DNA of 64,000 nucleotides from NCBI RefSeq assembly GCF_001590865.1, contig NZ_BBUY01000001.1, forward strand, positions 985,352-1,049,351. The letters are read 5' to 3'. A program made the translations under genes and the position numbers. The notes under the pieces were generated by a model that was not told the DNA's origin, made no database searches, and saw only the letters and a list, made by a program, of their open reading frames with translations. The stretch is from Streptomyces sp. NBRC 110611. Its GTDB lineage: Bacteria > Actinomycetota > Actinomycetes > Streptomycetales > Streptomycetaceae. This document shows positions 39,106 to 51,012 of the stretch, in pieces. Numbering within the stretch: position 1 is the first letter of the stretch; each line of letters opens with the position of its first letter.

Positions 39106-39120
39106 ATCACGCTGCGTAGA
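39106..39120. promoter_or_regulatory. BldD-box-like site upstream of GGDEF-EAL gene
   Basis: ATCACGCTGCGTAGA fits the BldD consensus nTnACnC(A/T)GnGTnAn at all but one of the fixed positions (the final A is G). BldD, itself bound to c-di-GMP, is known to repress several c-di-GMP enzyme genes in Streptomyces. The site lies about 240 bases before the chosen start, so it would sit near the promoter only if the mRNA has a long leader. The rest of the 39044-39348 gap shows no gene. Confidence 0.55.
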
Positions 39121-39348
39121 GGCCCTATATCCCTGAGTGACGGAACTGGTGTATCGTCCACGGGCGGGGCGGCGTCGGACGAAAACGGCGCTGTGCGAAC
39201 GATCCGGAACGCAAGGGGGGCGACGGGCGATGTACTGCCGATGGTTGATCCGCGAGATGCGCGATCCACGGGCGCCCGCAGGAATGCGGCGAGACCGCCA
39301 GGCGCACCGCTCGCGACGGCACCCGGCACGGGACACCGGGAGAGTACG

Positions 39349-42303
39349 GTGAGCGCCCCCGGGGCGATGCTCTCCACCAAGCCGCCGACGCCGGCCGGCA
39401 GTCCGTCGGGCCCGGTGCCGCAGATCGCGCTGGCAGTGGTCTGCGGCGGCTACGCCGTCGGTGCCGCGCTCGGGTGGGGCTCGCCGCGGATCTCGCTGTT
39501 CATGGGGGACTTCGGCCTCAGCATCGCGGCTTTCGTGGCGGCCGTGTCCTGCGGTCTGTACGCGCGCCGGCACCGCAGCCGGTTCCGTCCGGCCTGGATG
39601 CTGTTCGCCGCCTCCTCCGCGATGGCCGGTCTCGGCAACGGCATATGGGGCTGGTACGAGGTCATCAAGGGGGTGGCCGTGCCCAGCCCCTCGCCGGCGG
39701 ACTTCTGCTTCCTGCTGTTCGCGCCGCCGGCGATCGTGGGCCTGCTGGTGCTTGCCAAGCGGCCGGTGAGCAGGGCCGGTTGGGTCTGCCTCGGCCTGGA
39801 CTCCTGGCTGATCGCCGGGTCGCTGCTCACTCTCTCATGGAGCCTGGCGCTCGCCCACACCGCCCACTTCCAGGGCCGCAGCGTGGCGCAGAGCGCGCTG
39901 TCGCTGGCCTACCCGCTGCTGGACATCGTCCTGGTGAGCATGGTGCTCGCGCTGCACCTGCGACGCTCCTCCGTGCACCGCTCCGCCATCAACACCGCGG
40001 TCGCCGCACTGGCGTTGACGGTCCTGTGCGACGCCCTGTTCAGCTCGCCGCTGCTGCGCGAGCACTACCGCTCCGGCCAGATCCTGGACGCGGGGTGGTT
40101 CGCCGGCTCGATACTGCTGGCGTACGCACCCTGGGCCGCCCGCCGCGCGGGCGAGGAGGAGCCGGTGGAGGCCGGGCCCGCCGCCCGCCGTCCGCAGCCG
40201 CACGGCAGCCGCCCCATCGCCGGTTCGCTCGCCGCGCTCACCCCGTATCTGGCCGCCGCCGTGTGCACCCTGGGCATCCTCACCAACGTCCTGGGCGGGC
40301 GGCGGATCGACCGCGTGGTGCTCTTCACCGGCTGCACGGTCGTCCTCGCCCTGGTCGTCCGCCAGGGCATCATGCTGCTCGACAACATCACCCTCACCCA
40401 GGAACTGGCGCAGAAGGAGAACCACTTCCGCTCCCTGGTGCAGGGCTCCAGCGACGTCATCATGATCGCCGCGCCGTCCGGTGTGCTGCGCTATGTGAGC
40501 CCGGCCGCCGCCGGTGTCTACGGGCGGGACGCCGAGGAGCTGGTCGGCTCCGAACTGGCGTCGCTGATCCACCCCGAGGACCTGGGGCGGGTCGTCCACG
40601 AGGTCCGCCGGTTCCTCGCCGCCGATCCGCAGGACGAGCCGACCACCCGCATCGAGTGCCGCTTCCGCGCCGGTACGCGGCGCTCCGGCGGTGGGGGCGC
40701 CTCCCGCCCGGGCGAAGCCGGGAGCGGGGGAGGCTGGCTGAACGTCGAATCCACCGTCAACCGCCACCACGGCGGCCTGATCTTCAACTCCCGTGACGTC
40801 ACCGAGCGGGTCCGGCTGCAGGCCCAGCTCCAGCACAACGCCTCCCACGACGCGCTCACCGACCTGCCCAACCGCGCCCTGTTCACCGAACGGGTCACCA
40901 AGGCCGTCACGGGCCGCCGGGCCAGCGACCACGACACCGCCGTGCTCTATATCGACCTCGACGGCTTCAAGCAGGTCAACGACACCATCGGCCATCAGGC
41001 CGGAGACGAACTGCTGGTGCAGGCGGCCCGGCGGCTGGGCGACTCGGTGCGCTCCGGCGACATAGCGGCGCGGCTGGGCGGCGACGAGTTCGCCGCGCTG
41101 ATCACCGGCGACGGCACCCGCGACCGCGCCGCCCGGGAGTTCCGCGTCTGCGAGATCGCCGACCGGCTGCGCATCAGGCTCTCCGAGCCGTACCGCATCG
41201 ACGGACGGGACGTCCGGGTGGCGGCCAGTATCGGCGTCGCGTTCGCCGAGCCCGGGGTGAGCCCCGCCGGTCTGCTGCGCAACGCCGACCTCGCGATGTA
41301 CCGCGCCAAGCAGGCCGGCAAGGGCCGGGTGGAGCTGTACGCCCCGCAGATGCAGGACGAGGTGGCGCACCGCGCCGAGCTCGCCACCAAACTGCGGACG
41401 GCCCTGAAGGACGGTGAATTCGCGCTGCTGCACCAGCCGGTCGTGGAGCTGGCCGGCGGACGGGTCACCGCGGTCGCCGCACACGCCCGCTGGCGCTCCG
41501 CACAGGGCATACTCTTCACGCCCTCCGAGTTCCTGCGGGTGGGCGACCGCGGCCGGTTCAGCGATGCCGGGGACCGCGCCGCGGAGCTGGAGCGCTGGCA
41601 GCTGGAGGAGGCCGTCGAGCAGGCCGCCGCGCGGCACCGCGCCGGCCATCAGGTCCCGGTCGCGGTCCGGCTCACCGCCCGCCGGCTGCTGGACCGCGCA
41701 CTGTCCCCGAAGGGAATCGAATCGCTGCTCACCCGGCACGGGCTGCCCTCGCGCGCACTCGTCCTGGAATTGTCCGAAAGCGACCCCCGGCTCCCGCTGG
41801 ACGACCTGGAGCGCCGGCTGGCCGCGCTGCGGCGGCTCGGCGTACGGATCGCCCTGGACGGCTTCGGCAGCGGATGCGCCACGATGGGCGCGCTGCGCCG
41901 GCTGCCCATCGACATCCTGCGGCTGGACCGCGGACTGGTCGACGGCGTGGTGGAGTCCGCACGGCTGCACAAGATCACTGCCGGGCTGCTGCGGATCGCC
42001 GGAGATCTGGGGATGCAGTCCGTCGCGGACGGGGTCGATCTGCCCGAGCAGGTGCTCGCCCTGCGGGCCATGGGCTGCACCCACGCCATGGGCACGGCGT
42101 TCTCCGGCCCGCTCGACGAACACCGGCTGCGCCGGACCCTGGCACACGGCGGCTACGGCGTGCCCGACCTGGCCGGACAGGGCCGGGCCGTGGTGCTCAG
42201 CGGCAGCGGCCGGGCCGTCCGGCACGGCGGTCTGGCGGGCCCGGACGCGCTGGTCCATCCGCCATTGCGCTCAAATAGTGAGACCTCTGTCCCACCCACT
42301 TGA
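39349..42303 (+). CDS. Membrane PAS-GGDEF-EAL protein with degenerate EAL domain
   Basis: This 984-residue protein has a membrane domain with about ten helices (residues 20-350), a PAS domain ([31 protein letters not shown]), an intact GGDEF signature (577-581) and a degenerate EAL domain. The EAL motif is AAH (710-712), DDFGTG reads DGFGSG, the catalytic lysine is Arg in ILRLDR, and AEGVE reads ADGVD. So it probably makes c-di-GMP but cannot hydrolyse it. GTG 39349 was picked (GGGAG 6 bases upstream); ATG 39241 and ATG 39367 are alternatives. A GGGGG-type repeat (40691-40732) is inserted in frame after the PAS domain. From gene order it matches S. coelicolor SCO5511, as I recall. Confidence 0.86.
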   Translation: MSAPGAMLSTKPPTPAGSPSGPVPQIALAVVCGGYAVGAALGWGSPRISLFMGDFGLSIAAFVAAVSCGLYARRHRSRFRPAWMLFAASSAMAGLGNGIWGWYEVIKGVAVPSPSPADFCFLLFAPPAIVGLLVLAKRPVSRAGWVCLGLDSWLIAGSLLTLSWSLALAHTAHFQGRSVAQSALSLAYPLLDIVLVSMVLALHLRRSSVHRSAINTAVAALALTVLCDALFSSPLLREHYRSGQILDAGWFAGSILLAYAPWAARRAGEEEPVEAGPAARRPQPHGSRPIAGSLAALTPYLAAAVCTLGILTNVLGGRRIDRVVLFTGCTVVLALVVRQGIMLLDNITLTQELAQKENHFRSLVQGSSDVIMIAAPSGVLRYVSPAAAGVYGRDAEELVGSELASLIHPEDLGRVVHEVRRFLAADPQDEPTTRIECRFRAGTRRSGGGGASRPGEAGSGGGWLNVESTVNRHHGGLIFNSRDVTERVRLQAQLQHNASHDALTDLPNRALFTERVTKAVTGRRASDHDTAVLYIDLDGFKQVNDTIGHQAGDELLVQAARRLGDSVRSGDIAARLGGDEFAALITGDGTRDRAAREFRVCEIADRLRIRLSEPYRIDGRDVRVAASIGVAFAEPGVSPAGLLRNADLAMYRAKQAGKGRVELYAPQMQDEVAHRAELATKLRTALKDGEFALLHQPVVELAGGRVTAVAAHARWRSAQGILFTPSEFLRVGDRGRFSDAGDRAAELERWQLEEAVEQAAARHRAGHQVPVAVRLTARRLLDRALSPKGIESLLTRHGLPSRALVLELSESDPRLPLDDLERRLAALRRLGVRIALDGFGSGCATMGALRRLPIDILRLDRGLVDGVVESARLHKITAGLLRIAGDLGMQSVADGVDLPEQVLALRAMGCTHAMGTAFSGPLDEHRLRRTLAHGGYGVPDLAGQGRAVVLSGSGRAVRHGGLAGPDALVHPPLRSNSETSVPPT
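40691..40732 (+). repeat. GGGGG-type hairpin repeat inside the GGDEF-EAL gene
   Basis: GTGGGGGCGCCTCCCGCCC begins the element and GGGAGCGGGGGAG ends it. It is able to fold through CTCCCG/CGGGAG. In frame it adds a Gly/Ser/Arg-rich loop ([16 protein letters not shown]) between the PAS C-terminal strands. Confidence 0.6.
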
Positions 42304-42336
42304 CACCCGGTGCACGGCAGGGGGAGGGTCAGTGCC

Positions 42337-42378
42337 ATGCGCACCCGAATTCTCGTACTTGGACGGCGCGTCGGCTGA
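42337..42378 (+). CDS. ilvB attenuation leader peptide (13 residues)
   Basis: The short ORF reads [13 protein letters not shown] and stops at TGA 42376-42378. GGAGGG at 42323-42328 lies 8 bases upstream of ATG 42337, a good ribosome site. The run Ile-Leu-Val-Leu, with codons ATT, CTC, GTA and CTT that are rare in this background, is what a ribosome-sensing leader for branched-chain amino acids should contain. A very similar leader has been predicted before ilvB in Streptomyces. Confidence 0.88.
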   Translation: MRTRILVLGRRVG

Positions 42379-42420
42379 CGCCGGGACTGGAAAACACCCG
42401 GCTGACCGCACCGACGCGCT

Positions 42421-42454
42421 CCCCTCGCTTGCCTCCCGGCACGAGGGGTTTTTT
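42421..42454 (+). terminator. ilvB attenuator terminator
   Basis: CCCCTCG (42421-42427) pairs with CGAGGGG (42442-42448) and is followed directly by six T, a canonical intrinsic terminator 59 bases before the ilvB start. Ribosome stalling on the leader peptide would favour an alternative fold and read-through. Confidence 0.9.
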
Positions 42455-42512
42455 GTTGCACAGCAACCTCACAAACCCTGCCAAAACCCTCAGCTTCGAG
42501 AAGAGATCGCAG

Positions 42513-44396
42513 ATGACCGAGCAGGCCTCCGGGGCCCACCATCCGCAGCCGCGGGCCCGTAACGCCGGCGGACCGCAGCAGTCCGCCACCGTCGAGCACG
42601 TCACGGGCGCGCAGTCCCTCATCCGTGCGCTGGAGGAGGTCGGGGCCGACACCGTGTTCGGCATTCCCGGCGGTGCGATCCTGCCCGCGTACGACCCGAT
42701 GATGGACTCCTCGAAGGTCCGGCACGTCCTGGTCCGTCACGAGCAGGGTGCCGGACACGCCGCCACGGGATACGCCCAGGCCACCGGCAAGGTCGGGGTG
42801 TGCATGGCCACCTCGGGACCGGGCGCCACCAACCTCGTCACCCCGATCGCCGACGCCCACATGGACTCCGTCCCGCTGGTCGCGATCACCGGCCAGGTCT
42901 CGTCGAAGTCGATCGGCACGGACGCCTTCCAGGAGGCGGACATCTGCGGCATCACGATGCCGATCACCAAGCACAACTTCCTGGTCACCGACCCGGCCGA
43001 GATCCCCCGGACGATCGCCGAGGCGTTCCACATCGCCGCCACCGGCCGCCCCGGCCCGGTCCTGGTCGACATCGCCAAGGATGCCCTCCAGGCGCGGACC
43101 ACGTTCAGCTGGCCGCCGCACACCGAACTGCCCGGCTACCGCCCGGTCACCAAACCGCACGCCAAGCAGATCCGCGAGGCCGCCCGGCTGATCGTCGAGT
43201 CCCAGCGCCCCGTCCTCTACGTCGGCGGCGGCGTCCTCAAGGCCGGGGCCACCGCCGAGCTGAAGGTGCTCGCCGAACTGACCGGCGCGCCCGTCACCAC
43301 CACCCTGATGGCACTGGGCGCCTTCCCCGACAGCCACCCCCAGCACGTCGGCATGCCCGGCATGCACGGCTCGGTCACCGCCGTCACCGCGCTGCAGAAG
43401 GCGGACCTGCTGATCACCCTCGGCGCCCGCTTCGACGACCGGGTCACCGGCAAGCTGGACTCCTTCGCCCCGTACGCCAAGGTCGTGCACGCCGACATCG
43501 ACCCGGCGGAGATCGGCAAGAACCGGGCCGCCGACGTGCCGATCGTCGGTGACGCCCGCGAGGTGATCGCCGATCTGATCGTGGCCGTCCAGGCCGAGCA
43601 CGACGCCGGCCACAAGGGCGACTACGGCGCCTGGTGGAAGGACCTCAACCGCTGGCGGGAGACCTACCCGCTGGGCTACGAACTGCCGGACGACGGCAGC
43701 CTCTCTCCCCAGCAGGTCATCGAGCGGATCGGCAGGCTCGCCCCCGACGGCACCATCTACGCCGCGGGCGTCGGCCAGCACCAGATGTGGGCCGCGCACT
43801 TCATCGCCTACGAACAGCCCGCCACCTGGCTGAACTCCGGCGGCGCCGGCACGATGGGGTACGCGGTGCCCGCCGCGATGGGCGCCAAGGCCGGGATGCC
43901 GGACCGTACGGTCTGGGCGATCGACGGCGACGGCTGCTTCCAGATGACCAATCAGGAGCTGGTCACCTGCGCCCTGAACAACATCCCGATCAAGGTCGCG
44001 ATCATCAACAACGGCGCGCTGGGCATGGTCCGCCAGTGGCAGAGCCTCTTCTACAACCAGCGCTACTCCCACACCGCGCTGCACTCCGGCCCGGAGGCGG
44101 CCGGCGCCGCGTCCGGCAGCGGTCCCGCCGCGGGTCCCGGCCGGGGCACCCGCGTCCCCGACTTCGTCAAACTCGCCGAGGCGATGGGCTGCGTCGCGAT
44201 GCGCTGCGAGGACCCGGCCGAGCTGGACAAGGTCATCGCCGAGGCCAACGCCGTCAACGACCGCCCCGTCGTGGTGGACTTCATCGTCCACGAGGACCAC
44301 CAGGTGTGGCCGATGGTCGCCGCCGGCACCTCCAACGACGAGGTCATGGCCGCCCGGGGCGTGCGTCCCGACTTCGGCGACGGCGAAGACGACTGA
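42513..44396 (+). CDS. ilvB: Acetolactate synthase large subunit
   Basis: This 627-residue ThDP enzyme condenses pyruvate with pyruvate or 2-oxobutanoate in valine, leucine and isoleucine synthesis. The catalytic Glu is in [14 protein letters not shown]. The ThDP/Mg motif runs from [15 protein letters not shown] to [12 protein letters not shown]. The FAD-binding middle domain ([17 protein letters not shown]) is present. A low-complexity loop ([16 protein letters not shown]) precedes [12 protein letters not shown] near the C-terminus. It starts at ATG 42513 behind the attenuator, and ilvN follows 45 bases downstream. Confidence 0.97.
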   Translation: MTEQASGAHHPQPRARNAGGPQQSATVEHVTGAQSLIRALEEVGADTVFGIPGGAILPAYDPMMDSSKVRHVLVRHEQGAGHAATGYAQATGKVGVCMATSGPGATNLVTPIADAHMDSVPLVAITGQVSSKSIGTDAFQEADICGITMPITKHNFLVTDPAEIPRTIAEAFHIAATGRPGPVLVDIAKDALQARTTFSWPPHTELPGYRPVTKPHAKQIREAARLIVESQRPVLYVGGGVLKAGATAELKVLAELTGAPVTTTLMALGAFPDSHPQHVGMPGMHGSVTAVTALQKADLLITLGARFDDRVTGKLDSFAPYAKVVHADIDPAEIGKNRAADVPIVGDAREVIADLIVAVQAEHDAGHKGDYGAWWKDLNRWRETYPLGYELPDDGSLSPQQVIERIGRLAPDGTIYAAGVGQHQMWAAHFIAYEQPATWLNSGGAGTMGYAVPAAMGAKAGMPDRTVWAIDGDGCFQMTNQELVTCALNNIPIKVAIINNGALGMVRQWQSLFYNQRYSHTALHSGPEAAGAASGSGPAAGPGRGTRVPDFVKLAEAMGCVAMRCEDPAELDKVIAEANAVNDRPVVVDFIVHEDHQVWPMVAAGTSNDEVMAARGVRPDFGDGEDD

Positions 44397-44441
44397 GCCC
44401 AGGACGCCCCGGACGCACCGAAGAAGAGAGAAGACGACGCC

Positions 44442-46134
<1,693 letters not shown>

Positions 46135-46140
46135 GCCGGG

Positions 46141-46179
46141 GGACGAGGGGGCCGCGGGCACCGCGCGGCCCCCTCGTCC
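46141..46179 (+). terminator. ilvC terminator hairpin
   Basis: A perfect 16-bp stem (GGACGAGGGGGCCGCG and its complement at 46164-46179) with a 7-base loop lies 6 bases after the ilvC stop and closes the ilvBNC unit. Confidence 0.85.
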
Positions 46180-46418
46180 GTACGCTCCCCGCCAGGCCCG
46201 GCGACACGCCGCGGGCGGCGCCTTGGCCACCGCGTAGAAGCTCGCACGGGTGATCCTTCCGCATCGGCACAGGACGCGGCGGCGGCCCCCACTACACTGC
46301 CCATCACAAGCGCGTTCAGGCTCACAATGTCGTGCGTCTTCCACGCGGCTTTCCCCCTTCACCGCCTTCGGCCGTCGGGACGGCCGTCTGCGAAGGACTA
46401 GTGAGGACTGAAGACCAC

Positions 46419-48008
46419 GTGAGCTCGAAACCTGCCGTACTGATCGCCGAAGAGCTGTCCCCCGCGACCGTCGACGCCCTCGGCCCCGACTTCGACATCC
46501 GGCACTGCAACGGACCGGACCGCGCCGAGCTGCTGGCCGCCATCGTCGACGTCGACGCCGTCCTCGTGCGCAGTGCGACGAAGGTGGACGCCGAGGCCAT
46601 CGCCGCCGCCAAGAAGCTCAAGGTCGTCGCCCGCGCCGGGGTGGGCCTGGACAACGTCGACGTGGCCGCCGCCACCAAGGCCGGCGTGATGGTCGTCAAC
46701 GCCCCGACCTCCAACATCGTCACCGCCGCCGAGCTGGCCTGCGGTCTGCTCGTCGCCACCGCCCGCAACATCCCGCAGGCCAACACCGCCCTGAAGAACG
46801 GCGAGTGGAAGCGCAGCAAGTACACCGGCGTCGAGCTCAGCGAGAAGACCCTCGGCGTGGTCGGCCTCGGCCGGATCGGCGTCCTGGTCGCCCAGCGGAT
46901 GTCGGCGTTCGGGATGAAGGTCGTCGCCTACGACCCGTACGTCCAGCCGGCCCGCGCCGCGCAGATGGGCGTCAAGCTGCTGAGCCTGGACGAGCTGCTG
47001 GAGGTGTCGGACTTCATCACCGTCCACCTCCCCAAGACGCCGGAGACCGTCGGCCTCATCGGCGACGAGGCGCTGCACAAGGTCAAGCCGACCGTCCGGA
47101 TCGTCAACGCCGCGCGCGGCGGGATCGTCGACGAGGGCGCGCTGGCCACCGCGCTCAAGGAGGGCCGGGTGGCCGGCGCGGGCCTGGACGTCTACGCCGT
47201 CGAGCCCTGCACCGACTCCCCGCTCTTCGAGTTCGACCAGGTCGTCTGCACCCCCCACCTGGGTGCCTCGACCGGTGAGGCGCAGGAGAAGGCCGGTATC
47301 GCGGTCGCCAAGTCCGTCCGCCTCGCGCTCGCCGGTGAACTGGTGCCGGACGCGGTCAACGTCCAGGGCGGAGTGATCGCCGAGGACGTCAAGCCGGGCC
47401 TGCCGCTCGCCGAGCGCCTCGGCCGGATCTTCACCGCCCTCGCCGGTGAGGTCGCCCTCCGCCTCGATGTCGAGGTCTACGGCGAGATCACCCAGCACGA
47501 CGTCAAGGTGCTCGAACTCTCCGCGCTCAAGGGCGTGTTCGAGGACGTCGTCGCCGAGACGGTCTCCTACGTCAACGCCCCGCTCTTCGCGCAGGAGCGC
47601 GGTGTCGAGGTGCGGCTGACGACCAGCAGCGAGTCGCCCGAGCACCGCAACGTGGTGACCGTACGCGGCACCCTGGCGGGCGGCGAGGAGGTGTCGATCT
47701 CCGGCACGCTCGCCGGCCACAAGAACGTCCAGAAGGTCGTGGCGGTCGGCGACCACTCCATCGACCTCGCACTCGCCGACCACATGGCGTTCCTGCGCTA
47801 CACCGACCGCCCCGGTGTCGTCGGCACCGTCGGCCGGATCCTCGGCGAGGCGGGCATCAACATCGGCGGGATGCAGGTCTCCCGGGCCGACGTCGGCGGC
47901 GAGGCCATGGTCGTCCTGACCGTCGACGACACCATCCCGGCGAACGTCCTCAACGAGATCTCCGACGAGATCGGCGCCACCTCGGTGCGCGCGGTGAACC
48001 TCGGCTGA
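46419..48008 (+). CDS. serA: D-3-phosphoglycerate dehydrogenase
   Basis: This 529-residue long-form SerA commits 3-phosphoglycerate to serine synthesis. The substrate and Rossmann domains are present: GVGLDNVDVAAATKAGVMVVNAPTSN, VVGLGRIGVLVAQRM, VNAARGGIVDEGALA and VVCTPHLGASTGEAQEKAG. An intervening ASB domain and a C-terminal ACT domain (DRPGVVGTVGRILGEAGIN, MQVSRADVGGEAMVV) that senses serine complete it. GTG 46419 was chosen; GTG 46401 is an alternative. It sits next to ilvBNC and, through glycine, connects with the gcv system. Confidence 0.96.
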   Translation: MSSKPAVLIAEELSPATVDALGPDFDIRHCNGPDRAELLAAIVDVDAVLVRSATKVDAEAIAAAKKLKVVARAGVGLDNVDVAAATKAGVMVVNAPTSNIVTAAELACGLLVATARNIPQANTALKNGEWKRSKYTGVELSEKTLGVVGLGRIGVLVAQRMSAFGMKVVAYDPYVQPARAAQMGVKLLSLDELLEVSDFITVHLPKTPETVGLIGDEALHKVKPTVRIVNAARGGIVDEGALATALKEGRVAGAGLDVYAVEPCTDSPLFEFDQVVCTPHLGASTGEAQEKAGIAVAKSVRLALAGELVPDAVNVQGGVIAEDVKPGLPLAERLGRIFTALAGEVALRLDVEVYGEITQHDVKVLELSALKGVFEDVVAETVSYVNAPLFAQERGVEVRLTTSSESPEHRNVVTVRGTLAGGEEVSISGTLAGHKNVQKVVAVGDHSIDLALADHMAFLRYTDRPGVVGTVGRILGEAGINIGGMQVSRADVGGEAMVVLTVDDTIPANVLNEISDEIGATSVRAVNLG

Positions 48009-48030
48009 CGCCGGTTCCTCGCAGGTCAAC

Positions 48031-48064
48031 GGGCCCGGGCCCCGCTTCGGCGGCGTCCGGGCCC
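48031..48064 (+). terminator. serA terminator hairpin
   Basis: GGGCCCGGGCCCCGC pairs with GCGGCGTCCGGGCCC, 14 of 15 positions, around a TTCG tetraloop, 22 bases after the serA stop. Confidence 0.78.
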
Positions 48065-48135
48065 GGCCGCGTGCGCGGTTGCGCGTCCCCGCCGGACGGC
48101 GCGCAATGGGAACGGGCGGAAGGAGGACGGACGCC

Positions 48136-48477
48136 ATGACCGCACCCCGGAGCGATGCCCCGCAGCGCCTGACCGGCCTGCGGGTGGTTGATGTGCACGG
48201 CACGAAGGTGGGCACGGTCCAGCAGGTCTACCGGGACGACGCCACCAACGCGCCCGAGTGGATCACCGTCCGCACCGGGCTCCTCGGGCTCAAGGAGCCC
48301 TTCGTCCCGCTCGCGGGGGCCCGCCGCACCGGCGACGAGCTGCACGTCCCGCACACCAGGGGGACCATCCGGTCCGCCCCGCGCATCGACACCACCGACC
48401 ACCTCGACCCCTCCGCGGAGACCCGCCTCTACGACCACTACGGGATCCCCAGGCCGGGCGCGTCCGGGCCTGGCTGA
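48136..48477 (+). CDS. PRC-barrel domain protein
   Basis: This 113-residue protein has a single PRC-barrel-like core: RLTGLRVVDVHGTKVGTVQQVYRDD, EWITVRTGLLGLKEPFVPLAGARR and DELHVPHTRG. It ends with a short helix LYDHYGI. Such proteins often bind other proteins or RNA-processing factors, but no role is assigned here. AGGAGG lies 10 bases upstream of ATG 48136, so the start is secure. Confidence 0.82.
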   Translation: MTAPRSDAPQRLTGLRVVDVHGTKVGTVQQVYRDDATNAPEWITVRTGLLGLKEPFVPLAGARRTGDELHVPHTRGTIRSAPRIDTTDHLDPSAETRLYDHYGIPRPGASGPG

Positions 48478-48510
48478 GGCCCGGCCGGCGGGCAGGCCGA
48501 GAACGCCAAG

Positions 48511-49794
48511 TCAACCGAGCGCGGTGAGACGTGCCGCTTTGAGGGCCATGTGCACCAGTAGCCGGTGCTCGCCGTCGTCCAGGTCGAGGCCGGTCAGTTT
48601 CTCCACCCGGCTCAGGCGGTAGTAGAGGGTCTGGCGGTGGATGCCCAGTTCCTGGGCGGTGCGGCCGGCCTGGCCGGCGCAGTCGAGGAACACCTCGGCG
48701 GTGCGGGCGAGTTCGGCGTGGGCGGGTGCCAGCAGGGGGCCGAGGGCCGGGTCCGGTGCGGTGGCCGGCAGGCCGGCCAGGAGGCGGTACGAGCCGATGG
48801 CGTCCCACTGGGCGACCGGGCCCAGCCGGGGTTCGGCACGGGCTGCGCGGGCCGCGTCCAGGGCCTCCCGCCAGGCGCCCGGCAGATCCGTCAACTCCCG
48901 TGTGCCGATGCCGATTCCGGCGGCCGGGCGGGGCGGCCGGAGGTGGCCGGAAGCCGCCGTGCGAGGCTGCGGAAGGTGGTCCGTGGCGGCCGGTGCGGCG
49001 CCCGTGCGCGGCGAGCGCAGCAGATGTTCGGCCACCGTAAGGGCCGGGGCGAGCGCACCGGTCGAGCGCAGCCGTACCAGCGCCGCCAGGGCGTGCCCGG
49101 CCGTCGCGCCCCGCGGCCGCCCGGCGGTCCGCAGCGGACACGCCGCGAGCAGCCCCGGCAGGTTCGGCAGCGGTGCGGTGCCGGTGTCCGAGGGGTCCCA
49201 GGGCACCACCGCGACCAGAGTGAGCGGTACGCCCGGGGTGAAGCGCAGGGTGTCCCGCAGCGCGTCGCGCAGCGCGGTCGCCGCGGCCGGCCGCCCGGAG
49301 GGTCCGGCGGCCAGCAACTCGTGCAGCAGATCGCCGAGTTCCGAGCCGGTGCGGGCCTCGTCGGCCAGGAGCGCGCCGATCCGGGCGGCCGACTCCATCG
49401 CCTGGGTGATGCGCGGGTCGGGCGGGCTGCCATGGCCGCCCAGCGCCAGGTCGGAGAGGCGGCCGTCGTCCAGTACCCAGACGTAGCCGTGCACGATGCT
49501 CCGATGGCGTACCGGAAGGCAGATCCGGCCACGGAAGACTCCGGCCGCCGGATCCGGCGGAATGCGCAGCGGCGTCCGGGCGCGGGCGATGCCGAAGGCC
49601 TCGAACCAGGCCCGTACCGCCGCGGAGGAGCGCCGCTGGAGGATCGAGCGGGTCCGTACCGGGTCCATGACCTCGTCGTCCTCGCCGTCGTGCGCACCGA
49701 AGGCGATCAGTCCGAAGTCCCGGTCCTCCAGCGTCGCCGGGGCACCGAGCGCCGCCGAGATCTCGTCCACGAGCTGCTGGTAGTCGCCTCGCAT
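48511..49794 (-). CDS. PucR/CdaR-type transcriptional regulator
   Basis: This 427-residue regulator ends in a helix-turn-helix of the PucR type ([40 protein letters not shown]). A GGDEF-like central region that senses ligands precedes it. The N-terminal half has [25 protein letters not shown]. Start ATG 49794 has GGAG about 6 bases upstream. It is divergent from proline dehydrogenase and P5C dehydrogenase. Members in this position activate proline catabolism in response to proline, which is the likely job here. Confidence 0.85.
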   Translation of the reverse strand: MRGDYQQLVDEISAALGAPATLEDRDFGLIAFGAHDGEDDEVMDPVRTRSILQRRSSAAVRAWFEAFGIARARTPLRIPPDPAAGVFRGRICLPVRHRSIVHGYVWVLDDGRLSDLALGGHGSPPDPRITQAMESAARIGALLADEARTGSELGDLLHELLAAGPSGRPAAATALRDALRDTLRFTPGVPLTLVAVVPWDPSDTGTAPLPNLPGLLAACPLRTAGRPRGATAGHALAALVRLRSTGALAPALTVAEHLLRSPRTGAAPAATDHLPQPRTAASGHLRPPRPAAGIGIGTRELTDLPGAWREALDAARAARAEPRLGPVAQWDAIGSYRLLAGLPATAPDPALGPLLAPAHAELARTAEVFLDCAGQAGRTAQELGIHRQTLYYRLSRVEKLTGLDLDDGEHRLLVHMALKAARLTALG

Positions 49795-50001
49795 CCGTCG
49801 CTCCGTCCTCTTCTGTCGCAGTGGTTGCCCGCATTCACCATTCTCATACATCTGTCTGAGATCCCGACCACGAAGGCGTGACAGCTGTCGATGGTCGCCA
49901 AGTGGCGAGATCCTTAAATTTCAGGTGGCTCAACCTCGCCGATGTATCCGCGTCATTCGGCGTCCCCAGGCCTTTGTCACCCTGAAACGTGGAGGTGCCC
50001 C

Positions 50002-50928
50002 ATGCTGGGTCCCGTGCTTCTCGCCGCAGCGCGCAGCGACAGCATCCGCCGTATCGTCGCGGCCGCTCCGGTCACCCGCCCGGTGGTGGAGCGGTTCGTC
50101 GCCGGTGAGCGTCTGGACGAGGCCATGGCCGCCGTGCGGGCCCTGGCCGCGCGCGGCCTGGAGGTCACTCTCGACCACCTCGGCGAGGACATCACCGACC
50201 CGGCGGAGGCGCTGCGCAACCGTGACGCCTACCTCCAGCTGGCCGACGCCCTCAAGGCACAGGGGCTCGGCACCAGGGCCGAGATGTCGGTCAAACTGTC
50301 CGCCTTCGGCCAGGCGCTGCCCGGCGGTCACGAGCTGGCGCTGAAGAACGTCACCCCGGTGGTCGAGGCCGCCGCCGAGGCCGGGACGACCGTGACCCTC
50401 GACATGGAGGACCACACCACGGTCGACTCCACCCTCGCGATCCTGGCCGAGCTGCGCGAGCGCTTCCCCCAGACGGGCGCGGTGCTCCAGTCCTACCTCT
50501 TCCGCACCGAGGACGACTGCCACGCGCTCGCCGGGGAAGGCTCCAGGGTGCGACTGGTGAAGGGCGCGTACAAGGAGCCCGCCACGGTCGCCCACCAGGA
50601 GAAGCAGGAGGTCGACAAGGCCTATGTGCGCTGCCTGAAGATCCTCATGGCCGGGAAGGGCTATCCCATGGTCGGGTCGCACGATCCGCGGATGGTGGCC
50701 ATCGCCCAGGACCTGGCCCACCGCAACGGGCGCAAGCCGGCGGACTACGAATTCCAGATGCTCTACGGCATCCGCGAGATGGAGCAGCGGAGGCTGGTCA
50801 CCGAGGGCGAGCGCATGCGGGTGTACGTCCCGTACGGCACGGACTGGTACGGATACTTCATGCGCCGCCTCGCCGAGCGCCCCGCGAACCTGGCGTTCTT
50901 CCTGAGGTCGCTGGCGACCCGAGGCTGA
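50002..50928 (+). CDS. Proline dehydrogenase
   Basis: This 308-residue FAD enzyme oxidises L-proline to 1-pyrroline-5-carboxylate. The (beta/alpha)8 barrel shows VTLDHLGEDITDPAEA, MSVKLSAFGQAL, VTLDMEDHTTVDSTLAI and VRLVKGAYKEPATVA, then EFQMLYGIRE and YVPYGTDWYGYFMRRLAERPAN, the C-terminal Arg-rich substrate site. GGAGG lies 7 bases upstream of ATG 50002. It forms an operon with the P5C dehydrogenase gene 84 bases later. Confidence 0.95.
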   Translation: MLGPVLLAAARSDSIRRIVAAAPVTRPVVERFVAGERLDEAMAAVRALAARGLEVTLDHLGEDITDPAEALRNRDAYLQLADALKAQGLGTRAEMSVKLSAFGQALPGGHELALKNVTPVVEAAAEAGTTVTLDMEDHTTVDSTLAILAELRERFPQTGAVLQSYLFRTEDDCHALAGEGSRVRLVKGAYKEPATVAHQEKQEVDKAYVRCLKILMAGKGYPMVGSHDPRMVAIAQDLAHRNGRKPADYEFQMLYGIREMEQRRLVTEGERMRVYVPYGTDWYGYFMRRLAERPANLAFFLRSLATRG

Positions 50929-51012
50929 CGAGCAGGCCCTGAACCCCGGGCTTCGGCCCCGCCCCCCCACGCCCCCGTACGTACGAACCGACGATCGAAG
51001 GAGACGGCCACG

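Noticed and set aside
39835..42258. 807-codon minus-strand frame opposite the GGDEF-EAL gene
   Set aside because: Antisense shadow; the plus strand has clear domain motifs and codon bias.
42300..42305. TTGACA just before the ilvB leader as its -35 box
   Set aside because: No -10-like hexamer follows at the right distance; the sequence there is the GGGGGAGGG ribosome site.
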